Origin: DATARR01 sp036376245
GTDB taxonomy: Bacteria > Acidobacteriota > Thermoanaerobaculia > Multivoradales > UBA5704
Direction of reading: 5' to 3'
Length of the DNA: 64,000 bases
Assembly: GCA_036376245.1 (NCBI GenBank)
Contig: DASVAS010000035.1
Coordinates: 1-64,000 of the forward strand
In this document: piece after piece, positions 13,707 through 21,145 of the stretch
Layout: each line of letters begins with the position of its first letter
Numbering within the stretch: the stretch's first letter is position 1
The notes under the pieces: model-generated
Told to the model about the DNA's origin: nothing
The model's database searches: none
The model's input: only the letters and a program-made list of their open reading frames with translations
Program-made: the position numbers and the translations under genes

Positions 13707-14344
13707 CGCGTCCCCTTCTCGGGCATCGCCACCGGGGTGGCGCCGTTCTTCAGGCGGTCTCCCTTCTTCACCAGCACGCGGTAGCCCTCCGGGACCAGCA
13801 GGTCCACGCGGGAAGAGAACTTGATCAGCCCCATGGGCTGGCCGCGGTGGACCCGGTCTCCTTCCTTCAAATAGCACACCACGCGCCGGGCGAGGAGACC
13901 GGCGATCTGCCGTACCCCGATCAAGTCGCCGTCAGGGCGGCGGATCACGACCAGGTGCTTCTCGTTGACGTCGCCGGCGTCCTCGCGGAAGGCGGCCACC
14001 TTCCTGCCCGCGGCGTAGCGCGAGACCGTGACCTCGCCGGCCGAGGGCACCTTCTGGACGTGGACGTCGAAGACGGAGAGGAAGGTCACGATCCGCTGGT
14101 AGCGGCCGGGGCCCAACTCGGGGTCTTCGAGGGTGTCGATGCGGGTGATGAGGCCGTCGGCGGGGGCCAGCACGTAGCCGGCGTCTCCCTCGTAGGCCCG
14201 CTTGGGGTCACGGAAAAACAGCAGGATCAGGACGCCGGCCACCAGGGCCACCGCGCCCCAGCCGGGCCGCCCGAGGATGAAGAGCAGCCCGGCCAGGAAC
14301 AGGAACGGTAGGACGAAGATCCAGCCTTCTTTAGCGAACTTCAT
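13703..14344 (-). CDS. psd: Phosphatidylserine decarboxylase proenzyme, short type
   Basis: The 213 residues match the short (class II) PSD, which converts phosphatidylserine to phosphatidylethanolamine. An N-terminal hydrophobic region (about 8-43) anchors it in the membrane. FRDPKR, VLAPADGLI and LSVFDVHVQKVPSAGEV are typical. PSD self-cleaves at a Gly-Ser bond to form a pyruvoyl group; here the site reads IKFSSRVD, so Ser replaces the usual Gly of FGSR. The following Ser is kept, so processing may still occur. It is the first of three coupled genes (psd, pssA, USG-1-like). Confidence 0.93.
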   Translation of the reverse strand: MKFAKEGWIFVLPFLFLAGLLFILGRPGWGAVALVAGVLILLFFRDPKRAYEGDAGYVLAPADGLITRIDTLEDPELGPGRYQRIVTFLSVFDVHVQKVPSAGEVTVSRYAAGRKVAAFREDAGDVNEKHLVVIRRPDGDLIGVRQIAGLLARRVVCYLKEGDRVHRGQPMGLIKFSSRVDLLVPEGYRVLVKKGDRLKNGATPVAMPEKGTR

Positions 14345-14413
14345 CGGCAGGGGGCTCCGTTCGGTTTCAAGTTGCCTCGAAGGTCTCCGCGGAGCCTCCG
14401 GTCGATGGTCGGC

Positions 14414-14647
14414 TCAGACGGAGACTCGCGCCTCCCGATGCTGACGCAGGATCTGTTCCATGTGATCCTTGAGCACCAGCTTGTGCAGCTTGATCTTCTT
14501 CTCTTCTACCTCGTCCTCCTGGGAAAGGAGCTGCTTCTGGTTGATCGACTCCAGCCGCCTCTCGTACTCCTGGTGCTCTTCGTAGAGGCGGCGGAATTCG
14601 TCATCCGTCTTGATCAGCTCCGCTTTCAGGTCGTCGTACTGGGACAT
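14414..14647 (-). CDS. DUF465 (YdcH-like) coiled-coil protein
   Basis: The 77 residues form an almost continuous charged helix (for example DDEFRRLYEEHQEYERRLESI), ending with KLHKLVLKDHMEQIL. The pattern and length fit the DUF465/YdcH family of short helical-hairpin proteins of unknown function. A GGAGG Shine-Dalgarno sequence precedes the ATG. It lies 69 bp before psd on the same strand and may be the first gene of that operon, with a leader of about 200 nt. Confidence 0.87.
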   Translation of the reverse strand: MSQYDDLKAELIKTDDEFRRLYEEHQEYERRLESINQKQLLSQEDEVEEKKIKLHKLVLKDHMEQILRQHREARVSV

Positions 14648-14761
14648 GGCATGCCTCCTATTGCGGGTTCAGCAAAACTCCATGAATGGAGATCCGGACC
14701 CAAATGGGACCGGTGCCTGCGTCAAGAAAAGTAGGAAAGGAGCGGCCGTGGGCGAGCGGGC

Positions 14762-14845
14762 TCACCGTTCGACCGGCTCCGGGCCACGGGCACGCCCTCG
14801 CCCCTGAATGGAGCGGGCCGCCGTGATGGAAAGATGCGTCAGCAT
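14762..14845 (-). other. Candidate 27-aa leader peptide upstream of the DUF465 gene
   Basis: An ATG 13 nt behind a good -10 box opens a 27-codon frame starting MLTHLSITAARS and ending in an Arg-rich segment. It has no clear Shine-Dalgarno sequence. It may be a leader peptide or chance; codon use cannot decide at this length. Confidence 0.22.
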
Positions 14846-14858
14846 GCGTTCTGAGCCG

Positions 14859-14887
14859 AGGATAGCACCGGGGTGGGAGGGGATCAA
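14859..14887 (-). promoter_or_regulatory. Promoter upstream of DUF465-psd-pssA genes
   Basis: On the minus strand TTGATC (14887-14882) and TATCCT (14864-14859) have a 17-nt spacer, close to sigma-70 consensus. The predicted start near 14852 gives a leader of about 205 nt before the DUF465 gene, which includes a CTCCAT/ATGGAG palindrome close to the ribosome-binding site. Confidence 0.6.
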
Positions 14888-14918
14888 GGCGGGCCCCGCC
14901 ACCCCGGGTAAGCCCACT

Positions 14919-15416
14919 CTATACCCGTTCGTCGAGGATCGCCCCGGCCCTCTCCAGGGCCACTTGGCCGGCGGCTTCCAGGAGGTTCGCCAGCGACTCC
15001 GGAGACCTCGCCAGGACTTCCGCCGCGTGGAGGGCGGCGAGGAGGGACTCGTCGAACAGGGCGCTCCAGCCGAGCACCTCGCCACCGTTTCCTTCCTCGA
15101 TGGCGTAGCCCTCGGGACCGGCGTCCCGGCGCAGGCGGAACGCGGGGTCTCGGCCGGTGCCCGGCAGCACCGCCGCCGCCATCAGGGCGAAGCCGCGGCT
15201 TCGGAAGACCACCGCCGGCTCGAAACCCCGCTCCGGCGACTCACCGAGACGGAACAATCCGAAGCCCCGGCCGGGGATCTCCACGACGCGCCACGGACCG
15301 GCCATGTCGGCCTCACCCGCCGATGGAGGCTCGTCGCGCTCGGCGATGCGGTGCAGGAAGGAAGGGGAAAAGGCGTTGCGGGAAGACGGAAGGGTACAAT
15401 CGTCCAAGCTGCGCAT
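14919..15416 (-). CDS. Unknown-family protein B (paralogue of the gene at 10046-10558)
   Basis: This 165-residue protein starts MRSLDDCTLPSSRNAFSP and shares with protein A the blocks DEPPSAGEADMAGPW, FGLFRLGESPERG, a central RSRGFALMAAAVLP matching RSMALLAAAIRPLL, and the C-terminal LLEAAGQVALERAGAIL. There is no signal peptide or membrane segment. The similarity runs end to end, so this is one family duplicated within 5 kb. Its promoter and leader match those of gene A. No known domain is recognised. Confidence 0.8.
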   Translation of the reverse strand: MRSLDDCTLPSSRNAFSPSFLHRIAERDEPPSAGEADMAGPWRVVEIPGRGFGLFRLGESPERGFEPAVVFRSRGFALMAAAVLPGTGRDPAFRLRRDAGPEGYAIEEGNGGEVLGWSALFDESLLAALHAAEVLARSPESLANLLEAAGQVALERAGAILDERV

Positions 15417-15486
15417 AGGACTCGTCTCCTTTGCGTGGTCAGGCCCGGTCGTGAGTTCCCGCTCGCTTCCGGGCCGTCTTTTGTTC
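15417..15486 (-). promoter_or_regulatory. Conserved structured leader of unknown-family gene B
   Basis: On the minus strand this reads GGAACAAAAGACGGCCCGG, then GCGAGC, then ACGACCGGGCC, then ACCACGCAAAGGAGA before the ATG. GGCCCGG and CCGGGCC form a perfect 7-bp stem. Gene A keeps all four blocks in order. The AGGAGA Shine-Dalgarno sequence lies just behind the stem. Confidence 0.5.
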
Positions 15487-15523
15487 CGGGATGGGGAATC
15501 CCACCCGGTCCGGCTGTTTCCAG

Positions 15524-15553
15524 ATCCTAGAAAGAAATATCGGCGGAAGTCAA
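15524..15553 (-). promoter_or_regulatory. Promoter of unknown-family gene B
   Basis: TTGACT (15553-15548 on the minus strand), an 18-nt spacer and TAGGAT (15529-15524) form a good sigma-70 promoter, the same -35 and spacing as for gene A. The leader is about 100 nt. Confidence 0.65.
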
Positions 15554-15579
15554 GCGGGAAAGAAGGGGCGGCGCCGGGA

Positions 15580-15808
15580 TTCGAAGGGCCGCCTCCGCCC
15601 CGCGGAGGGCCGGGTGCGCCCTCGCGGGGGCGGCCGTGGATCCGCGGGGGCGGGCTCCCCCCTCGGCAGGGCGCGCTCGCCCCCGGATGGGGCCGCGCCG
15701 TCCCTCGCGGGGGGCGGCCCGCAATCGCCGGGGGCGGCTCGCCCCTCGCCGGGGCCGGAGCGGCCCTCTCCGGGGCGGGGACGCAACTCGCGGGGGCCGG
15801 CCCCTACA
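15580..15808. repeat. Degenerate 21-bp minisatellite behind rimI
   Basis: About 11 units of 21 bp on a pattern like TCGCCGGGGCCGG, variable, CGCCCC, run from about 15580 to 15808; clear unit starts are near 15621, 15642, 15662, 15683, 15704, 15725, 15746, 15767 and 15788. The last unit overlaps the rimI stop codon. With the gene B promoter it fills the 387-bp gap between genes. In one plus-strand frame it reads as seven-residue Gly/Arg/Ala/Pro repeats, but no start or ribosome-binding site supports a gene. Confidence 0.7.
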
Positions 15809-16241
15809 TCTCGAGGGCCAGGATCAACGCGTCCGTCCCGTCGCGGTAATACGCCTTCCGGAAGCCGGCCCTGCCGAAGCCCAGCGTCTCGTACAGGGTG
15901 ATGGCGGGGACGTTGTCGATCCGCACCTCCAGGAAGCATACCTGGATCTCGCCGTCCTGCAAGCGGCGGAGGCCTTCCAGGATCAGGGCGCGGGCGAGGC
16001 CGTGGCGGCGCTCCGCGGGATCGACCCCCACGCGCAGCAATTCCGCCTCGTCGGCCACCCGGCGGAAGAGGGCATAGCCGCCGAGGGGACCGTCGGGCTC
16101 CCGGGAGACCACCAGGAGGAGGACGCGGGGATCGGCCAACTCGCGGGCGAGGCTCTCGCGGTCCCAGGGGTCCTGGAAGGAGAGCTCCTCCAGGCGGGCG
16201 ACGCGGTCGAGGTCCTCGGCGCGGGCGGGCCGGACGTTCAT
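15804..16241 (-). CDS. rimI: Ribosomal-protein-alanine N-acetyltransferase-like GNAT
   Basis: The 145 residues form a GNAT acetyltransferase: MNVRPARAEDLDRV at the N terminus, SFQDPWDRESL, the acetyl-CoA loop VDPAERRHGLARAL (R-x-x-G-x-A), then FLEVRIDNVPAITLYETLGF. These match RimI, which N-acetylates ribosomal protein S18. The ATG overlaps the tsaB stop (ATGA); tsaB-rimI adjacency is common and supports the name. Substrate specificity is not proven. Confidence 0.92.
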   Translation of the reverse strand: MNVRPARAEDLDRVARLEELSFQDPWDRESLARELADPRVLLLVVSREPDGPLGGYALFRRVADEAELLRVGVDPAERRHGLARALILEGLRRLQDGEIQVCFLEVRIDNVPAITLYETLGFGRAGFRKAYYRDGTDALILALEM

Positions 16242-16897
16242 CGGCGGGGCTTCGGCAGGGTCACCGCCGGCGGCCGGCTGTAGAGGGCCGCGGTGAGGAG
16301 GGAGGCGTCCCAGGGGATCTCCCGCGAGGCGATCAGGCGCGCCGCCGTGGCCGCCAGGGGACCCGCCTCCACGAGCCGGACGTCCGCCGGCCAGTCCGCG
16401 GTCTCGCCCAGCCGCGAGACGCCGAAGCCCACCACCACGTCCGGCCGTCCGCCGGCCAGACGGGGCAGCTCCGGGCCGGGCGTCAGCTCCGGCGGGCCCA
16501 GGGCGGCGCCGTCCGCGAACGCCTGCGCGCTCCAGTCCCCCCGCAGGGCGTCCACGGCGGCGATGACGGTCTCCCCCTCGCACCGCACCGAGGCGGCCAG
16601 GGCCTCGAAGGTGGAAAGGGCGGTGGCGGGGGTGCCGAGGGCCTGGTGCAGCCCCAGGACCGTGGCGAGGCCGATGCGCACGCCCGTGAAGCTCCCCGGT
16701 CCGCGCAGGGCCACGAGGCCGCCGAGGTCGCCCAATCCCAGGCCGGCCTCGCCGAGCGCGTCGCGGACCATCTCCAGGAGCTGGGTGGAGGAGCGGTGGA
16801 GCTCGATCGAGCGCTCGGCCAGCACCTCCCCGTTCCGGGAGACGGCGACGCTGACGAGCGGGGAGCCGGCGTCGAGGGTGAGGAGGGGGGAGAGCAT
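16238..16897 (-). CDS. tsaB: tRNA threonylcarbamoyladenosine biosynthesis protein TsaB
   Basis: From ATG 16897 the protein has 219 residues. It has the ASKHA-fold start LLTLDAGSPLVSVAV, the motif ALRGPGSFTGVRIGLATV and STQLLEMV typical of TsaB, the partner that supports TsaD in making t6A37 on ANN-decoding tRNAs. TATAAA lies 7 nt before the ATG with no Shine-Dalgarno sequence, suggesting a leaderless mRNA. The frame extends to 17053 but through an inverted repeat, so the shorter form is preferred. Confidence 0.93.
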   Translation of the reverse strand: MLSPLLTLDAGSPLVSVAVSRNGEVLAERSIELHRSSTQLLEMVRDALGEAGLGLGDLGGLVALRGPGSFTGVRIGLATVLGLHQALGTPATALSTFEALAASVRCEGETVIAAVDALRGDWSAQAFADGAALGPPELTPGPELPRLAGGRPDVVVGFGVSRLGETADWPADVRLVEAGPLAATAARLIASREIPWDASLLTAALYSRPPAVTLPKPRR

Positions 16898-16940
16898 GGG
16901 GGGATTTATATCGCGCCTCCGGTACGAAAACCTCCCTGCG

Positions 16941-17174
16941 AGGCGGTAGAGACGACCCAGCCCGTTTAAGAACGCCCTCCGCAGGCCTTCCACGTCGGGG
17001 CGTCTCTTCGAAGGGCAGGCCGGTCCGTTGGCCGCGTCCGTTGAGGGGGCCACAAAAAACCTCCCCTCGTCCTACGGCAGCCTGAATCGCGGCGCCATCT
17101 CCGTCCCGGAGACGACCCGACGACGGTGGCCTGCGGAGGGCGTTCTTAAACGGGCTGGGTCGTCTCTACCGCCT
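16941..17174. repeat. MITE-like element with 47-bp perfect terminal inverted repeats
   Basis: Arms 16941-16987 and 17128-17174 are perfect reverse complements over 47 bp and enclose a 140-bp core with no convincing gene. The element fills the gap between divergently transcribed tsaB and mutS and leaves both promoter regions intact. No clear target-site duplication was seen. It could be a miniature transposable element or a large REP/BIME-type repeat. Confidence 0.8.
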
Positions 17175-17230
17175 TCGCCGCAGGTCGTCTATCGATGAAA
17201 CGGCACCACTTCCCGTGATCTCATCCCACC

Positions 17231-17258
17231 TTGCCGCCACCCTCGTCACCGCTATACT
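17231..17258 (+). promoter_or_regulatory. Leaderless-type promoter of mutS
   Basis: TTGCCG (17231-17236), a 16-nt spacer and TATACT (17253-17258) lie so that the -10 ends 9 nt before the ATG. The transcript would start 2-3 nt before the start codon. No Shine-Dalgarno sequence is present. Confidence 0.65.
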
Positions 17259-17267
17259 TCCCCTCCG

Positions 17268-19925
17268 ATGTCCACCACCCTGCCGGTCACCTCACTGACC
17301 CCCATGATGCGCCAGTACATGGAGGTCAAGGCGCAACACCCCGACGCCCTGGTCATGTACCGCATGGGCGACTTCTTCGAGATGTTCTTCGAGGATGCCC
17401 GCCAGGCGGCGCCCATCCTGGAGGTGCAGCTCACCGCCCGCCACAAGGGGACCGACAACGAGGCCCCCATGTGCGGCGTGCCTCATCACGCGCTGGAGTC
17501 CTACCTCGCCAAGCTGCTCGCCGCCGGCCTCAAGGTCGCCATCTGCGACCAGGTGGAGGACCCCGCCCAGGCCAAGGGACTGGTCAAGCGCGAGGTCACC
17601 CGCGTGGTCACCCCCGGCACCCTCAGCGATCCCGGACTGCTCGACGGAAAGGAGGAGAACTTCCTCGCCGCCCTGGTCTGGGAGCGCGAGGAGGGGGCGG
17701 GGGCGTTCCTCGACCTCTCGACCGGCACGTTCTTCGTCCGCCGCTGGCGCTCGTCCGAGGAGGCGGTCGAGGATCTGGCCCTGCTGCGTCCCCGTGAGGT
17801 GCTGTTCCACTCCGACCGGGGCGCGGACGGCTTTCCTTTCGAGATCACCGAGTGGGCTGAGCGCGAGTGCCCGTGCCGCACGCCGCTGGCGGGGGACCGT
17901 CTGTTCGATCCCCAGCGGGCGGGCGAGCTGCTGCTGCGCCAGTTCAAGGTCGGCACCCTGCGCGGCTTCGGCCTCGACGAGGGGGAGCCGGCGGTGCGGG
18001 CGGCGGCGGCGGCGCTCGCCTACGGTCAGGAGACCCAGCGCAGCCTCCTCTCCCACGTCCGCGGGCTGGCGGTGCGGGAGGCCCGCGACCGCCTGCTGCT
18101 CGACGCCGCCACCCTCGCCAACCTGGAGGTTTTCGCCGGCCAGCGCGCGGCGGCGCCGGGGACCGGCCGGCGCAAGACCACCCTTCTGGCCGTGCTCGAC
18201 CGCACCGTCACCTCTCCCGGCGGCCGGACGCTGCGGGAATGGCTGCGCCGTCCCCTGGTCGATCCCGGCGACATCGCCGAGCGCCACCGGGCGGTGGGGG
18301 AGCTGGCGATGGACAACCCGCGCCGGGAGCGGCTGCGGGAGATCCTGGGGCGCATGGCCGATCCCGAGCGCCTGCTGGCCCGGGCCGTGCTCGGCACGAT
18401 CACCCCCCGCGAGGCGGCGGCCCTGCGCGACACCCTGGCCGAGGCTCCGGCCCTGCTGGACGAGATCGCCGCCGTCGATCCCGCCGCGTCCCCGCTGCTC
18501 GCCGGCCTGGCCGAGACCGATCCCCTGCCGGAGCTGCACGCGTTCCTTGCCCGCACCCTGGAGGCCGCCCCGGCGCCCAACCTCCAGGAAGGGGGCGTGA
18601 TCGCCGAGGGCGTCGATCCCGACCTCGACCGCTACCGCTCCCTGACGCGGGACAGCAAGCGGCACATCCTGGCCCTGGAGGCGCGGGAGCGCGAGCGCAC
18701 GGGGATCTCCTCGCTGAAGATCCGCTACAACAAGGTCTTCGGCTACTACCTGGAGGTCACCCGCGCCAACCAGCAGCGGGTGCCGGCGGACTACATCCGC
18801 AAGCAGACGCTGGTCAACGCCGAGCGCTACGTGACGCCGGAGATCAAGGAGCTGGAGGAGCAGATCCTCTCCGCCGAGGAGAAGCAGGTCGCCCTGGAGG
18901 AGAAGATCTTCGAGGAGATCAAGATCAAGATCGCCGCCGAGGCCCTGGGGCTGGCCGCGCTGGCCGAGATGGTGGGAACCCTGGACGCCCTCGCCTCCTT
19001 CGCGGAGGTGGCGGCGCGGCACCGCTACGTACGGCCGCGTATGGGACCGGCGGGCACGCCGCTGTGCATCCGCGAGGGGCGGCACCCGGTGGTCGAGCAG
19101 GCGAGCCGGGACGCCTTCGTGCCCAACGACGCCGAGCTGGACGGCGACCAGTCCCAGATCGTCCTGCTGACCGGCCCCAACATGGGCGGCAAGTCCACCT
19201 ACCTGCGGCAGGTGGCGCTGATCGTCCTGATGGCCCAGGCGGGCTCTTTCGTGCCGGCGGACGAGGCGGTCATCGGCGTCTGCGACCGCATCTTCACCCG
19301 CGTCGGGGCGTCGGACGACCTGGCGCGGGGGGAGTCCACCTTCATGGTGGAGATGATCGAGACGGCGAACATCCTGCGCCACGCGACGGAAAAGAGCCTG
19401 GTGATCCTCGACGAGGTGGGGCGGGGCACGGCCACCTTCGACGGCCTGTCGCTGGCCTGGGCCATCGTCGAGTACCTGCACGAGAACCGCCGTCCCAAGA
19501 CCCTGTTCGCCACCCACTACCACGAGCTGACGGAGCTGGCCTCGCTGCTCCCCCGGGTGGTGAACCGCACCATGGCGGTGCGCGAGTGGGAGGACCGCAT
19601 CGTCTTCCTGCGCCGGGTGGTGCCGGGCAGCGCCGACAAGTCCTACGGCCTGCACGTGGCGCGGCTGGCGGGCCTGCCGGAGACGGTGATCGAGCGCGCG
19701 GCGGAGATCCTGGCCAACCTGGAGTCCCAGGAGTACGACCCCACCGGCCGCCCGCGCCTGGCCCGCGGCAGCGGCGTGCCCGAGAGCGCCCAGCCGGCCC
19801 AGATGACGCTGTTCTCGCCGCCGGAACAGGTTGTGGCGGCGCTGCTGCGCGACGTGGACCTCAACCAGATGACGCCTCTGGGGGCTTTGAATCTGCTGCA
19901 TAGTTTGAAGAGCAGGCTGGGGTAG
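17268..19925 (+). CDS. mutS: DNA mismatch repair protein MutS
   Basis: The 885-residue protein recognises mismatches and starts methyl-independent or -directed repair. The N-terminal mismatch-binding domain carries YRMGDFFEMFFEDA, the Phe-x-Glu region that inserts at mispairs. Connector, core and clamp domains follow, then the ATPase with Walker A GPNMGGKSTYLRQ (about 636-648), VFTRVGASDDLARGESTFM-type motifs and Walker B VILDEVGRGTATFDG. The C-terminal helix-turn-helix (LLRDVDLNQMTPLGALNLL) is present, so length and domains are complete. It is monocistronic, with a hairpin repeat 2 nt behind its stop. Confidence 0.98.
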   Translation: MSTTLPVTSLTPMMRQYMEVKAQHPDALVMYRMGDFFEMFFEDARQAAPILEVQLTARHKGTDNEAPMCGVPHHALESYLAKLLAAGLKVAICDQVEDPAQAKGLVKREVTRVVTPGTLSDPGLLDGKEENFLAALVWEREEGAGAFLDLSTGTFFVRRWRSSEEAVEDLALLRPREVLFHSDRGADGFPFEITEWAERECPCRTPLAGDRLFDPQRAGELLLRQFKVGTLRGFGLDEGEPAVRAAAAALAYGQETQRSLLSHVRGLAVREARDRLLLDAATLANLEVFAGQRAAAPGTGRRKTTLLAVLDRTVTSPGGRTLREWLRRPLVDPGDIAERHRAVGELAMDNPRRERLREILGRMADPERLLARAVLGTITPREAAALRDTLAEAPALLDEIAAVDPAASPLLAGLAETDPLPELHAFLARTLEAAPAPNLQEGGVIAEGVDPDLDRYRSLTRDSKRHILALEARERERTGISSLKIRYNKVFGYYLEVTRANQQRVPADYIRKQTLVNAERYVTPEIKELEEQILSAEEKQVALEEKIFEEIKIKIAAEALGLAALAEMVGTLDALASFAEVAARHRYVRPRMGPAGTPLCIREGRHPVVEQASRDAFVPNDAELDGDQSQIVLLTGPNMGGKSTYLRQVALIVLMAQAGSFVPADEAVIGVCDRIFTRVGASDDLARGESTFMVEMIETANILRHATEKSLVILDEVGRGTATFDGLSLAWAIVEYLHENRRPKTLFATHYHELTELASLLPRVVNRTMAVREWEDRIVFLRRVVPGSADKSYGLHVARLAGLPETVIERAAEILANLESQEYDPTGRPRLARGSGVPESAQPAQMTLFSPPEQVVAALLRDVDLNQMTPLGALNLLHSLKSRLG

Positions 19926-19926
19926 G

Positions 19927-20040
19927 AAGGACCTAAAGGACCTAAACGACCTAAAGGACATAAAGGACCAAGGACGAAACACGAGATCTCCTCCGTCCTT
20001 TATGTCCTTTAGGTCGTTTAGGTCCTTTAGGTCCTTTTTC
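19927..20040. repeat. Long hairpin of tandem 9-nt units (copy 2)
   Basis: Units GGACCTAAA, GGACCTAAA, CGACCTAAA, GGACATAAA, GGACC start 7 nt behind the mutS stop. After a loop of about 25 nt the complementary units follow in reverse order (CCTTTATGTCC, TTTAGGTCG, TTTAGGTCC, TTTAGGTCC). Even the variant units pair with their exact complements, so the two arms have stayed matched. Confidence 0.87.
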
Positions 20041-20083
20041 AACCTCTCTCCCCGGGGAGAGCGTCGTGTAAGATGCCGCCCTT

Positions 20084-21142
20084 ATGCGACCAGCCGAGCA
20101 GGTCTTCGTCGGCATTCCCGGCCCCGAGCTGGACTCGGCATCGGCCTCTCTTCTCGCCGCCCATCGGCCGGGCGGAGTGATCCTCTTCAAGCGCAACATC
20201 AAGGACGAGCGGCAGCTCAACGAGCTGGTGGTCGGCCTGCGGCGGCTGCTGCCGGAGGCGGTGCTGTGCATCGACCAGGAAGGGGGGCGGGTGGACCGCC
20301 TCAAGGACGTGGTGGGGCCGGCGCCGGCCGCCGCGGACCTCGCCCGGCACGTGCCCAGCTACGCCCTCCAGGCCGGGAGCTGGATCGGCCACTCGCTGCG
20401 TCTGTTCGACATCGACGTCGATTTCGCCCCGGTGGTGGACATCGACCGCGGGCGGCAGAACAACGCCCTCGACGGCCGCTACTTCGGCTCCACCCCGGCG
20501 GAAGTGATCTCGCGAGCGCAGGCGTTCCTGCGCGGCCTCCACTCCGGCGGCGCCGGCGGCTGCCTCAAGCACTTCCCCGGCCTGGGCGCGGCGGGGGAGG
20601 ACACCCACCACCAGATGTCCGCCGTCTTCCTGCCCGCCGAGGAGCTGCGGCCCGACCTGGAGCCCTTCGAGTCCCTGGGCCGCTTCGCCGGGGCGGTGAT
20701 GGTCGGCCACGCCGTCTACCCGGCCTACGACTCCTCCATGCGGCCCTCGTCGCTCTCGCCGTCGATCATCGGCGGCCTGCTGCGCGGCCGGCTCGGCTTC
20801 GAGGGGCTGGTCTTCAGCGACGACATGGAGATGAAGGCCCTCGACGAGTGGGGCGACCTGCCCGAGCGTTGCGAGCTGGCCTTCGCGGCGGGATGCGACG
20901 TGCTGCTGGTCTGCCACACCCTGGAGGCCCTGCCCGAGGTGGTGGCCCGGCTTTCCCATCCCGCCCTGGAGGCGCGGGTGGCCGAGGCCAACACCCGCCT
21001 CGACAACTACCGCCAGCGGCTGGTCACCCTGCGCACGGCGCGCGACTATGTGCACGTCATGCGCAACAGCAACCCGGGCGAGCGGCTGGAGCGGGTGCGG
21101 CAGTCGCTGGAGCACCTGCGGGAGTTCGTGGAGCGGGCGTAG
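20084..21142 (+). CDS. nagZ: Beta-N-acetylhexosaminidase, glycoside hydrolase family 3
   Basis: The 352 residues form a single GH3 barrel that removes N-acetylglucosamine from muropeptides in cell-wall recycling. CIDQEGGRVDRL, the catalytic-loop KHFPGLGAAGEDTHH (His acid/base) and the nucleophile Asp in FSDDMEMKAL are present. There is no signal peptide, in line with cytosolic NagZ. TAAGAT ends 9 nt before the ATG, again suggesting a leaderless mRNA. Confidence 0.93.
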   Translation: MRPAEQVFVGIPGPELDSASASLLAAHRPGGVILFKRNIKDERQLNELVVGLRRLLPEAVLCIDQEGGRVDRLKDVVGPAPAAADLARHVPSYALQAGSWIGHSLRLFDIDVDFAPVVDIDRGRQNNALDGRYFGSTPAEVISRAQAFLRGLHSGGAGGCLKHFPGLGAAGEDTHHQMSAVFLPAEELRPDLEPFESLGRFAGAVMVGHAVYPAYDSSMRPSSLSPSIIGGLLRGRLGFEGLVFSDDMEMKALDEWGDLPERCELAFAAGCDVLLVCHTLEALPEVVARLSHPALEARVAEANTRLDNYRQRLVTLRTARDYVHVMRNSNPGERLERVRQSLEHLREFVERA

Positions 21143-21145
21143 GCG

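Noticed and set aside
12903..13877. pssA starting at 13877
   Set aside because: That extension is read through the psd coding region and has no hydrophobic or family-like content; TTG 13706 fits the overlap and the domain start.
15157..15849. Plus-strand frame of 230 codons with Gly/Arg heptapeptide repeats
   Set aside because: The repetitive part is the translated 21-bp minisatellite and the first part is antisense to gene B; no start signal supports it.
19927..20040. CRISPR array
   Set aside because: The repeated units are about 9 nt, lie on two complementary arms and have no unique spacers; no cas genes are present in the window.
17292..20042. 916-codon minus-strand frame opposite mutS
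   Set aside because: Antisense shadow of mutS that also runs through the hairpin repeat; composition is unnatural and no ribosome-binding site is seen.
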